A stretch of DNA of 40,482 nucleotides from NCBI GenBank assembly GCA_028278665.1, contig JAQAJI010000012.1, forward strand, positions 1 through 40,482, given 5' to 3'. Under the pieces are notes generated by a model that searched no databases, was not told the origin of the DNA, and saw only the letters and a program-made list of their open reading frames with translations. Origin of the DNA: Candidatus Rariloculus versatilis (GTDB taxonomy: Bacteria; Pseudomonadota; Gammaproteobacteria; Steroidobacterales; Rariloculaceae). Positions 1-8,202 of the stretch are shown piece by piece. Each line of letters opens with the position of its first letter. Position 1 is the stretch's first letter. The translations under genes were made by a program, and so were the position numbers.

Positions 1-2377
1 GCGGCATCCACGTTCCTGGATGGCAATGGCTGTGTGTACGGGTTGCCCGAGCCGGATACATTGGTGATCAGTTCATCCACGTCGATGATGTCGTCCGCTG
101 TGTTTACCGTAAATGAACGGTTGTAACCCAGGTCCGACATGTCTGCCCGCGAAATACCTCGAAACAGGCCCGCCCTGAACAGCACGTCATCGCGAAGATC
201 CATCACCAGGTTGAAGCTGGGAAGAACTTCTGTGTAGTCATCCGACGCCAACGCCTGCGTCAGGGGCGCTCCAGCGACCTCACGCATGGACAGGAACCCG
301 CCTTCAGCGGTCACAATCTCGTACTCGGGGCGCCATTGATAGGAATCGACACTGGTATTGACCACGCGCACGCCAATATTGCCCTGTACCGGATAGCGGC
401 CCCAGGTTCCCGAGAAATTGGCCATCAGGTAAGCCGCCAGCGTGGTCTCGGTGACGTCGGTTGTGGCCCCGCTTTCGCGCACCTGGTCCGGGTAGGCAGT
501 ACTCCAGTCGTGGAAGGCGGAAATCTCGTTCACGATGCACTGTGTGTCGAAGGTCGCCCAGGCGTTGCCTGCGCTGATGAAGTCGCCCGTATCGGAATCG
601 ACCGCGGTGACCAGCGGCCCCGAAGGCCGCTCTCGGGAAAGTTCTCATTGCGGCACAACTGGTTCATGGCGAGTATCGCCGCGCGTTCATTCTCGCTGCT
701 GTCGTCCAGGTTGGGAGATGTCCTGCGGGTTCCGCCAAGATTGAGATACTCGTTGTCGGCGATCCGGATACCGCCTTCGAGCGAACTGAAGCTGTCGCCG
801 TTCAATTCCAGCGCGAAGTCGCCCCTGAGCGCGCTGATGGTGTTGGTGCGGTCGACGTCGGAGTCAATCCTGACGCGGTACTCGTCGGAAAATAGCGTAT
901 GGTCGGTTACGTCAAAGTCCTGGATCACGTATTGGTGAATCCCCGATGGCCGGCGATCCCAGGCAACGATGGGTCGGTATCCCGCCACGGTATCCTCGTT
1001 GAAGATGTCATCGTTGTCGGACTGGGTGCGCAACTGTATCTGCCGCTCGATTCGCTCCGTCTCGGAAAAGGAAGCATCTGCGGACACGGTCAAACGGTCA
1101 TTGACGGTCCAGTCGATCGCCAGACCGCCGCCGGTATAGTCCTCCGTTCGCGAGTAGATCTCGCTGTTGGACTCGATGGCCGTAGCCCCCTCCCAGGCGA
1201 ATAAGGAGCCGCTGTTGCTGGTGACCAGGGTGTCCGCCGTGACACCGCGCGTGTTGCGCCTGGCGTTCGCGAAATTCAGGTCGTGGCGACGCTCCGCCTG
1301 CACGCGTTCGGAAAACTGCATGTCCAGATTGATGTCCACATCGTCGTTGGGGGTGAACTGCAACGCTGCAAAGTACGCTTCGCGCGTGTCGGCGGTGTCG
1401 TTCTGCCGGTAACCGCGCGAACTCGGCGCCCAGGCCCATGCCAGCCCGTCGCTGACCGCAAGCCCGGTCTCCGGGTCGATGGACGTGTCGTAGCCGCCGT
1501 TCGAGCCGCTGCCGGCAGGCGAATCTTCACAGTCGTCGTCGGTGTTCGTGGCGTAGTATCCCTCGTCGGTCACGCTCGGATCGTTGAAACAGGCCCAGCG
1601 CGAACTGCCCGTCGGACTGGACGAGCGCACCTCGGACTCCGGCTGGGAGATGGCGCTGTCCTGGAATCCAAGCGAAATCCCGAAACGGGAACCGCCTTCC
1701 AGATCGAACTGATCGACATAGCTGAAGGTCGCACGGTGTCCGAAGTCACCTTCGCTGGAGTCGTTGAGGTCGCGCTGGTTGGGATTGGCATTGCCCTTGA
1801 GATCGAACTGGAGGCGCTGGCGACCGTAGTCCCGGGGCCTCAGGGTCGAAAGCTCGATGACACCGGAAACGCCACCCTCGACGAGACTTGCATTCTGGGT
1901 CTTGTGGATGACCAGGCGGCTCATCAGTTCCGAGGGAAACTGGGAGAAATTGACGGATCGGTCGCCGCTGCCGTTGGTGGCATCGCGACCGTTGAACAGC
2001 GTCGCGCCAAGGAACGGTCCGAGGCCGCGGATGGAAATCTCTGTTGCGCCGCCGTTTTCCCTGTGGGAAGCCGCGCCGGTAATCGTTTCCAGCGCCTCGC
2101 CGATGGACAGCGCCGGCAAGTCTCCGATGTCGGCGGCCGACAGGCCATCGGTGATCGTCACCGAATCACGTTTGATCGCGATCGAGCTTTGGATGGCCTG
2201 ACGGGTGCCCGTCACCACGACTTCCTCTAGCGACCCCTGCTCAGCGTCCTCGACCTCGTCTTCCTGCGCGAAGGCGCCTCCTGCCAGACACTGCGCGGCG
2301 ATCCCGGCAGTCAGACCTGCCCAGTGCCGCCACTTGGCAACCGGGCCGCGGTGGAGAACGAAGATTGAATTTTTCAT
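1..2377 (-). CDS. TonB-dependent receptor, 3' partial and frameshifted
   Basis: Outer-membrane TonB-dependent receptor for energised uptake of a large substrate, often a glycan or its breakdown product in this Xanthomonas/Caulobacter-type family. The start at 2377 gives a protein beginning MKNSIFVL, with AAGGGA about 9 bases upstream; an earlier in-frame ATG at 2410 is less likely. A signal peptide ends near AGGAFA|QED. A TonB-box-like EEVVVTGTR and a plug follow (ADIGDLPALSIGEAL, SIRGLGPF), then beta-barrel sequence rich in Asp, Ser and aromatic residues. The reading frame breaks near 635-637, in a GGG run on the + strand. Below that point another frame is open to base 1 and encodes typical barrel sequence (for example TDVTETTLAAYLMANFSG). 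One missing base explains this. The C-terminus lies outside the window. The substrate is unknown. The family call is firm; whether the frameshift is real or a read error is unresolved. Confidence 0.9.
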
Positions 2378-2416
2378 GGGTTTTCCCTTGCGCGTACCAT
2401 CATGAGCCACAGGTGG

Positions 2417-2445
2417 ACCGTACTATTACCAGACCAACAGGTCAA
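2417..2445 (-). promoter_or_regulatory. Candidate sigma70 promoter of the TonB-dependent receptor
   Basis: On the minus strand TTGACC (2440-2445) is followed after exactly 17 bases by TACGGT (2417-2422), giving a leader of about 35 bases before the ATG at 2377. The -35 is strong and the -10 weak. The spacer contains ACCAGACC on the + strand (GGTCTGGT on the transcribed strand), which resembles half-sites of FadR/PdhR-type GntR repressors. This placement would suit repression. It is a manual pattern match only. Confidence 0.4.
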
Positions 2446-2455
2446 CTATTTGGGA

Positions 2456-2494
2456 CTCAATATTGGTCAGATATATTGGTGAGATATATTGGCC
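2456..2494. repeat. Three tandem 13-bp repeats upstream of the receptor promoter
   Basis: Three consecutive 13-base units occupy 2456-2468, 2469-2481 and 2482-2494. Each contains ATATTGG, and the second and third share AGATATATTGG exactly. ATTGG therefore recurs at 2462, 2475 and 2488. The block is flanked by inverted ends, ATTGGT at 2462-2467 and ACCAAT at 2496-2501. It is AT-rich in a GC-rich genome and lies just upstream of the receptor's putative -35 box. A multi-copy regulator binding site is the likeliest reading. No candidate regulator is encoded in the window. Confidence 0.55.
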
Positions 2495-2709
2495 AACCAA
2501 TTCTCCAGTCCGCAAGAGCGGCCTCCGGGAAGGGGTACGCGATTCGCCCGTGCCTTTCATTTCCCTGATAATGCGCAGTGTCTGGCTATTGATCCCGTTG
2601 TCGAGCACCGCCTTGCGCCCACGCGCTCGCGCGCCGAATTCATGAACAGAACCGGTGGTACATCACAGTCAAGGGGCGGACACCGGGTCGCGTCATCCGG
2701 CCCGCGCCC
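2495..2709. other. Intergenic region between divergent genes
   Basis: This 215-base stretch separates the receptor's repeat array from the hydroxyacid dehydrogenase start. I see no convincing coding frame, tRNA or strong hairpin. The promoter of the + strand gene is presumably here, but no clear -35/-10 pair was found and no good ribosome binding site precedes the GTG start. Confidence 0.4.
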
Positions 2710-3753
2710 GTGAGCCGGCCGAGTGTATTCATATATCGAGCCGTGGACGAATCGGGCGACTCGCACCGGCGTATGATCGCCGCCGGCTGCGAGGTCGAGG
2801 TTGCGGGCGGCAGGCTGGACCGCTGCGAGATGGTCGAGCACGCCCGTGGTGCCGACGCCCTGCTCGGCGCGACCTTTCTCGCCGGCCGCATGGATCGTGA
2901 GTTTCTAAAGTCCTCTTCCGCGCTCAGGATCGTCTCGAAGTACACGATTGGCGTCGACGACATCGACGTCGACGCCGCGACGGAACTCGGCATTCTCGTG
3001 ACCCATTGCCCCGTGGAGGCCAACTGGGGCGGCGTCGCGGAAGGCACGCTCGCCCTCATGCTCGGGTTCGCAAAGAAACTGCGCGAACGGGACCGCCGGG
3101 TCAAGGCGGGCGGCTGGCGCGCCCCGGAGCTTCAGGGTCTCTACTTCGGTTCACGCGATGACGGCTATCCGGGTCTGACCGTCGGCATCGTCGGTCTCGG
3201 CCGGGTCGGCAGGCGTGTCGCCGACCTGCTTGCGCCGTGGCGCATGCGCGTGCTCGCCTGCGACCCCTACGTCGACGACCGCATCTTCGCCGAACACGGG
3301 GCGTGGAAAACGGACCTCGAGACCTTGCTCGGCGAAGCGGACATCGTGACGCTGCACTGCAACCTTACAGCCGAGACCCGGGGTCTCATGAACACCGAGA
3401 CTCTCGGGCGCATGAAACCCACGGCGCTGCTCATCAACACCGCGCGCGGCGCGGTCGTCGACCTCGACGCGCTCTGTGATGCGATTGAGGCGGGCAGGAT
3501 CGAAGGCGCGGCGCTCGACGTGCTGGCCGAAGAGCCGCCTCCGGCACGGGCGCGCGTGCTTGGTCTCGGCGACAAGATCCTGCTGAGTCCGCACATGGTC
3601 GCCGCCAACGCCGACGGCGGCCTCCGAGCGGCCATCGCTCCTGCAACGGACGCGGTGCTCGCGGCGCTGCGCGGCGAGGTGCCGGAACACGTTTACAATG
3701 CCGGGGTGATTCCCCACTGGCAGGCGCGTTTTGGGAACGATCCCCTGCTCTAG
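2710..3753 (+). CDS. D-2-hydroxyacid dehydrogenase (phosphoglycerate dehydrogenase-like)
   Basis: Cytoplasmic NAD(P)-dependent dehydrogenase of the D-isomer-specific 2-hydroxyacid family, 347 residues, interconverting a 2-keto acid and a D-2-hydroxy acid. The Rossmann dinucleotide-binding motif GIVGLGRVGRRV lies at residues 159-170. The catalytic triad is visible as Arg246 (NTARG), Glu275 (AEEPP) and His295 (SPHM). The ACT domain of SerA is absent, so this is not a standard phosphoglycerate dehydrogenase; glyoxylate/hydroxypyruvate reductase or another substrate is possible. The start is GTG at 2710, with no obvious Shine-Dalgarno. The transporter gene begins 75 bases downstream on the same strand, so the two may be co-transcribed and the transporter may carry the acid. 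The family is clear; the substrate is not. Confidence 0.9.
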   Translation: MSRPSVFIYRAVDESGDSHRRMIAAGCEVEVAGGRLDRCEMVEHARGADALLGATFLAGRMDREFLKSSSALRIVSKYTIGVDDIDVDAATELGILVTHCPVEANWGGVAEGTLALMLGFAKKLRERDRRVKAGGWRAPELQGLYFGSRDDGYPGLTVGIVGLGRVGRRVADLLAPWRMRVLACDPYVDDRIFAEHGAWKTDLETLLGEADIVTLHCNLTAETRGLMNTETLGRMKPTALLINTARGAVVDLDALCDAIEAGRIEGAALDVLAEEPPPARARVLGLGDKILLSPHMVAANADGGLRAAIAPATDAVLAALRGEVPEHVYNAGVIPHWQARFGNDPLL

Positions 3754-3828
3754 AAACGTGCGGCGAAACCCAAGCGCCTCCATCGTTTTCCCCGGACCGG
3801 ACCACACGAGCCATCCGGTGGATCCGTC

Positions 3829-5133
3829 GTGACCGGCGTTGCAGGGAACGACCGCGCATCGCAGCGCACGATCTGGTCGTGGGCGCTCTACGATTTCGCA
3901 AACTCGCCGTTCACGACGCTGATCGTTACCTTCGTCTACGCGACCTATTTCACCGAAGCGATCGCCCGCGACAGCGTCAGCGGCACGGCATTGTGGTCGC
4001 GCGGTATCACGATCACCGCACTGATCGTCGCAGTCGTTTCGCCGGCTCTCGGCGCCCTGGCGGATCGCGGCGGTTACCGGAAGCTGTTCGTGCTGGTTGC
4101 GACTCAAGTCTGCGCCGGAGCCACGGCTGCACTATATACCGTGCTCCCCGGGCAGATCATCGCGGCACTCGTGCTCGTCATCATCGCGAACGTGGCGTTC
4201 GAACTCGGCACCGTGTTCTACAACGCTTTCCTGCCCGACATCTCGCCCCCCGAACGAATCGGAACCGTTTCCGGCTGGGCCTGGGGGCTCGGCTACATCG
4301 GCGGACTCGCCGCACTGGCGGTCGCGCTCGTGACGCTCGTGCAGCCGGAGACGCCCTGGTTCGGTTTCTCGACGGAAGCCGGCGAGAATATCCGTGCGAC
4401 GAACCTGCTCGTCGCCGCCTGGTTCCTGGTGTTCAGCCTGCCCCTGTTCGTCTGGGTCCGGGAGGACCGCTCCCGGGCGTCTGCCACCGGCCGCGTCGTC
4501 CGGGACGCCTACGCACAACTCAGAAACACGTTCACGGAAGTCGGCAAATACACGCAGATCGTGCGTTTCCTGATCGCGCGGCTGGTCTACAACGACGGGC
4601 TCGTCACGATCTTCGCTTTCGGCGGTATCTACGCAGCCGGCGAGTTCGGATTCAGCCTCGAGCAGGTACTGATCTTCGGCATCGTGGTCAACGTGACCGC
4701 GGGCGCGGGCGCGATCGCCTTCGGTTATCTCGACGACCGGTTCGGCGCCAGGCAGACCATTATCGTCTCGCTGCTGGGGCTCATAACCGCGACGGCTATC
4801 GCGATCCTGACGACCAGCGAGGCAATGTTCTGGGTCGCGGGAATCCTCATCGGCATTTTCGCGGGACCGAACCAGGCGGCAAGCCGCTCTATGCTCGGTC
4901 GGTTCGTACCGCACGAGAAGGAAAACGAGTTCTTCGGCTTCTTCGCGTTCTCCGGCAAGTTGACGGCATTCATCGGTCCGTTGCTGCTCGGGATCCTGAC
5001 CCAGCAATTCGGTTCGCAACGAGTCGGAGTGTCCGTAGTGCTGGTACTGCTTGTGCTCGGTCTCGCATTGTTGCTCAGGGTCGACGAACAGGCCGGCAGT
5101 GCCGCGCGTCAGCCGGAACCTGCGCGCAGCTGA
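3829..5133 (+). CDS. MFS transporter, UMF1/Atg22-like family
   Basis: Inner-membrane secondary transporter of 434 residues with about 12 predicted hydrophobic segments. The N-terminus (WSWALYDFANSPFTTLIVTF) is the hallmark of the UMF1 family, the bacterial relatives of yeast Atg22 vacuolar effluxers. The loop between helices 2 and 3 carries ALADRGGYRK, the MFS motif A region. Further family features are LPDISPPERIGTVSGWAWGLGY near residue 150 and the conserved AASRSMLGRFVP segment of the second half. Translation starts with GTG at 3829; the next in-frame starts would delete family-conserved sequence. It lies between a hydroxyacid dehydrogenase and a FabD-like gene on the same strand. Substrates of bacterial UMF1 proteins are mostly unknown, so none is assigned. 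Confidence 0.9.
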   Translation: MTGVAGNDRASQRTIWSWALYDFANSPFTTLIVTFVYATYFTEAIARDSVSGTALWSRGITITALIVAVVSPALGALADRGGYRKLFVLVATQVCAGATAALYTVLPGQIIAALVLVIIANVAFELGTVFYNAFLPDISPPERIGTVSGWAWGLGYIGGLAALAVALVTLVQPETPWFGFSTEAGENIRATNLLVAAWFLVFSLPLFVWVREDRSRASATGRVVRDAYAQLRNTFTEVGKYTQIVRFLIARLVYNDGLVTIFAFGGIYAAGEFGFSLEQVLIFGIVVNVTAGAGAIAFGYLDDRFGARQTIIVSLLGLITATAIAILTTSEAMFWVAGILIGIFAGPNQAASRSMLGRFVPHEKENEFFGFFAFSGKLTAFIGPLLLGILTQQFGSQRVGVSVVLVLLVLGLALLLRVDEQAGSAARQPEPARS

Positions 5134-5156
5134 GGCGTGCGGACCGACGCTTGAGC

Positions 5157-5174
5157 AAGCCGCCCGCGCGGCTT
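5157..5174 (+). terminator. GC-rich hairpin after the MFS gene
   Basis: AAGCCGC and GCGGCTT form a perfect 7-bp stem around a CCGC loop, 23 bases after the transporter stop and 23 bases before the fabD-like ATG. There is no U-run, so it may be a weak or Rho-assisted terminator, or an intercistronic stem. Confidence 0.3.
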
Positions 5175-5197
5175 ATCCTGCCGCGTTCGCCCAGACC

Positions 5198-6199
5198 ATG
5201 AGTCGATCGGTGGCTGCCAGCAAAATCATCCATATCTTCCCGGGCCAGGGTTCGCAATACCGCGGCATGGGCTCGGATCTCGTCGAGGAGTTTGCGAGCG
5301 CGCGCGAGATTTTCGAGCAAGCCAGCGAAATCGTCGGCTACGACATGGGGAAACTTTGCTTCGAGGACCGGCGCGGTGAGCTCAAGCTGACGCGCTTTAC
5401 ACAACCGGCGCTCTTGACTCACGAGGTCGCGTGCAGCGAAGCGCTGCGAAGCCTGGTCGGGTCGGGCGCAAGGCCTGCAGTCGCAGCGGGGCACAGTCTC
5501 GGTGAGTACGCGGCGCTGGTCTCGGCCGGAGCGCTGACGTTCGAGGACGCACTCAGGCTCGTCAGCGAACGCGGCCGTCTCATGGGCGAACTTGGCACGG
5601 GTTCGATGCTCGCGACGACGCTCGATCGCCCCGCCGCGACCGCGCTTGCGGACAGGCATTGCTGTGCGATCGCCGGCTGCAACCTGCCCGAGCAGACGGT
5701 CATCGCCGGGCAGGACGAGGATCTCGAGGCTCTTGCGGACGAGCTGAAGACCGCGCATCCGGGCAAGCGCGCCATTCCGCTCAACACGGAAGGCGCCTTC
5801 CATACCTACTACATGGTGCGGGCCGCGCAGGAGTTCCGGGGAATGCTGGACGCGACGGAGTTCGCCGGACTCGAACTCGAGGTGCCGTCCAACTACACGG
5901 GAACGATGCACGTCGACGACGCCGCGGCGATCCGCTCGCGGCTGTTCTTTCAACTCTTCAACCCCGTACTCTGGGTCGACTGCATGCGCGCGGCGATCGG
6001 GACCGGCGCCGGAACGGTCATCGAACTCGGCGGCGGCGTCGGCAAGGGCGACGGCCCGGCGACCAAACGTCCCAATCTCGGCAGTATTGTCCTGAAAACG
6101 TTGAAATCGCTCGGAGCTCAGGCAAAATACCTGCCCGCCATCAATGCCGCCGGCATCCGCGCGGCGGCCGAGTACATCGAGCAGCAGACCACGCCGTAG
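5198..6199 (+). CDS. FabD-like ACP S-malonyltransferase (acyltransferase domain protein)
   Basis: Stand-alone acyltransferase of 333 residues that should move a malonyl or related acyl group from CoA to an acyl carrier protein. FPGQGSQYRGMG is at residues 14-25, the nucleophile elbow GHSLGEY has Ser100, Arg125 lies in SERGRLMG, and His202 in GAFHTYYM is the catalytic histidine. The frame is open upstream to 5051 but overlaps the transporter gene, so the ATG at 5198, just before the first conserved strand, is preferred; no clear Shine-Dalgarno is seen. The usual housekeeping partners (fabH, fabG, acpP, fabF) are absent. Instead it precedes an ATP sulfurylase by 81 bases. It may therefore be a second, specialised acyltransferase (polyketide or lipid), but a displaced housekeeping FabD cannot be excluded. 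Confidence 0.88.
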   Translation: MSRSVAASKIIHIFPGQGSQYRGMGSDLVEEFASAREIFEQASEIVGYDMGKLCFEDRRGELKLTRFTQPALLTHEVACSEALRSLVGSGARPAVAAGHSLGEYAALVSAGALTFEDALRLVSERGRLMGELGTGSMLATTLDRPAATALADRHCCAIAGCNLPEQTVIAGQDEDLEALADELKTAHPGKRAIPLNTEGAFHTYYMVRAAQEFRGMLDATEFAGLELEVPSNYTGTMHVDDAAAIRSRLFFQLFNPVLWVDCMRAAIGTGAGTVIELGGGVGKGDGPATKRPNLGSIVLKTLKSLGAQAKYLPAINAAGIRAAAEYIEQQTTP

Positions 6200-6280
6200 C
6201 GGCGGCGGTCCGAGGCGGCAGGCGCGACACCCTGCAGCAGCGCCTCTTTTCCATCCAACTGATCCGGAGCGACAAAGAAT

Positions 6281-7976
6281 ATGGGAGCGTTCAAGGAACC
6301 CCACGGAGGGGAATTGAAAAACGGCTACCTGTCGGCGAGTGCGGCCGCCGACGAGAAAAAGCGATCGCGTGAACTGCCGTCGTGGGACCTCACGATGCGC
6401 CAGCTCTGCGACCTGGAACTGCTCCTCAACGGCGCCTTCTCGCCGCTCGACGGTTTCCTCGGCGAATCGGACTACGACCCGGTCCTCGCCGACATGCGGC
6501 TTGCGAGCGGCGTGTTCTGGCCGATGCCGATCACGCTCGACGTGGACGAGCGTTTCGCCGAACCGCTCCGGGAAGGTGAGACGATCGCGCTCCGGGATGT
6601 CGAGGGCGTCCTGATCGCGACGCTCGAAATCTCGAGCATTTTCCGTCCCGACAGGCAACGCGAAGCGCGCGCGGTTTTCGGTACGCTCGACACGGCGCAT
6701 CCCGGCGTGAACCACCTGCGCAACCGCACACATCCAGTCTATCTCGGCGGCCGCGTCAAGGGTATCGAAGCGCCGACGCACTATGACTTCAAGCACCTGC
6801 GCAACGACCCACAGGAGTTGCGCGACCAGTTCAGAAAGCTCGGCTGGCGGCGGGTGGTCGCGTTCCAGACCCGCAACCCCATGCACCGGGCGCACCAGGA
6901 GCTCACCTTTCGCGCGGCCAGGGAGGCGGAAGCCAACCTGCTGATCCACCCGGTCGTCGGGATGACGCAGCCGGGCGATGTGGACCACTTCACCCGCGTG
7001 CGCTGCTATGAGCAACTGTTGCCGCATTACCCGGAGCAGACGACGATGCTGAGCCTGCTGCCGCTCGCCATGCGCATGGCCGGCCCGCGCGAAGCCGCCT
7101 GGCACGCGCTGATCCGCAAGAATTTCGGCTGCACGCACTTCATCGTCGGCCGCGACCACGCCGGTCCCGGCGCGGGAAGCGACGGCAAGCCGTTTTACGG
7201 TCCCTACGACGCGCAGCGGCTCATGACCGAGTATGAGGAGGACCTGGGCATCACGATGGTCCCGTTCAGAAACATGGTCTACGTCGAGGATCGGGCACGC
7301 TACCTGCCGCAGGACGAGGTCAGCGAAGATACCCGCACGCTCGCAATCTCCGGGACCGAGCTCAGGCGCCGGCTGCGGGACGGGCTGGAGATTCCCGACT
7401 GGTTCTCGTTCCCCGAAGTCGTCGCCGAACTCAGGCGCACGCACCCGCCCCGCCACACGCAAGGGTTCACGGTGTTCTTCACGGGACTCTCCGGGTCCGG
7501 GAAATCCACTGCCGCCAACGCCCTCATGGTCAAGCTCATGGAGATGGGCGGTCGGCAGGTCTCGCTGCTCGACGGCTCTCTCAAGCGAACTCGGATTCTC
7601 CAAGGAACACCGCGACCTCAATATCCAGAGGATCGGCTACGTCGCAAGCGAAATCACCAAGAGCGGCGGCATTGCGCTTTGCGCACCGATCGCGCCGTAT
7701 GCCGAGACGCGCAGGCGCGTTCGCGAAATGATCGAGCCGCACGGCGGTTTCATCGAGGTTCACGTCGCAACGCCGATCGAAGTCTGCGAACAACGCGACC
7801 GCAAGGGCCTCTACGCGAAAGCGCGCGCCGGCCTGATCAAGGGATTCACCGGCATCAGCGACCCCTATGAGGTGCCGGAGAATGCCGAGATGTCGGTCGA
7901 CACGTCCGATCTAACGCCGGATCTCGTCGCGCACCGCATCGTCATCAAGCTGGAGAGTCTGGGTTTCGTTCGCTGA
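6281..7976 (+). CDS. Bifunctional sulfate adenylyltransferase/APS kinase, frameshifted in the kinase domain
   Basis: ATP sulfurylase (sulfate + ATP to APS) fused to a C-terminal APS kinase (APS to PAPS). The sulfurylase half, residues 1 to about 390, looks intact: QTRNPMHRAH at 196-205 and VGRDHAGPG at 289-297 are the nucleotide-binding motifs. The kinase P-loop GLSGSGKST (402-410) is present. After LLDG, codon 432 ending at 7576, the original frame runs into unrelated sequence and stops at 7870. From 7578 a different frame encodes a perfect kinase C-terminus, including SSELGFSKEHRDLN, GFIEVHVATPIEVCEQRD and a natural end at 7976. The family normally has about six residues (D-x-x-R-x-H type) between the two parts. 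The data fit a deletion of about 17 bases that removes the APS-binding Asp and Arg. As written, the gene would make active sulfurylase and no kinase. The preceding gene is fabD-like. Confidence 0.9.
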
Positions 7977-8202
7977 CCGCGCTACCGACTGTGCCTTCGT
8001 TGTCGGGCAATCGTACTATCGGCCGCTTGAGACACGCGGTAAATACATCCCTGTACGCTCCGCGCGCGCAACCCTGCGCGGGAGGGTCTGAAGCGGGCGA
8101 TAGATCGAGTGCCCTTGCGTTTGCGCCAAGCCCCAGGTGCAGGTGCGCACTGCCCGTTCGCGCATCGTCGGCGCAAAACGGGCCAGGGATGGCGCGCAGG
8201 AA
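7977..8202. other. Intergenic region between convergent genes
   Basis: This 226-base stretch lies between the ends of the sulfurylase/kinase gene (+) and the MacB-like permease gene (-). I see no convincing coding sequence and no hairpin with a U-run. Short frames here have no recognisable protein features. Confidence 0.4.

Noticed and set aside
304-648. A 114-codon minus-strand frame in the receptor region
   Set aside because: Arg/His-rich out-of-frame translation. The receptor's true C-terminal frame is a third one that stays open to base 1.
5075-7621. An 848-codon open frame on the minus strand
   Set aside because: It runs antisense to the fabD-like and sulfurylase genes, which have clear motifs. 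Long antisense frames are expected at this GC content; the translation is Arg/Glu/Asp-rich without family features.
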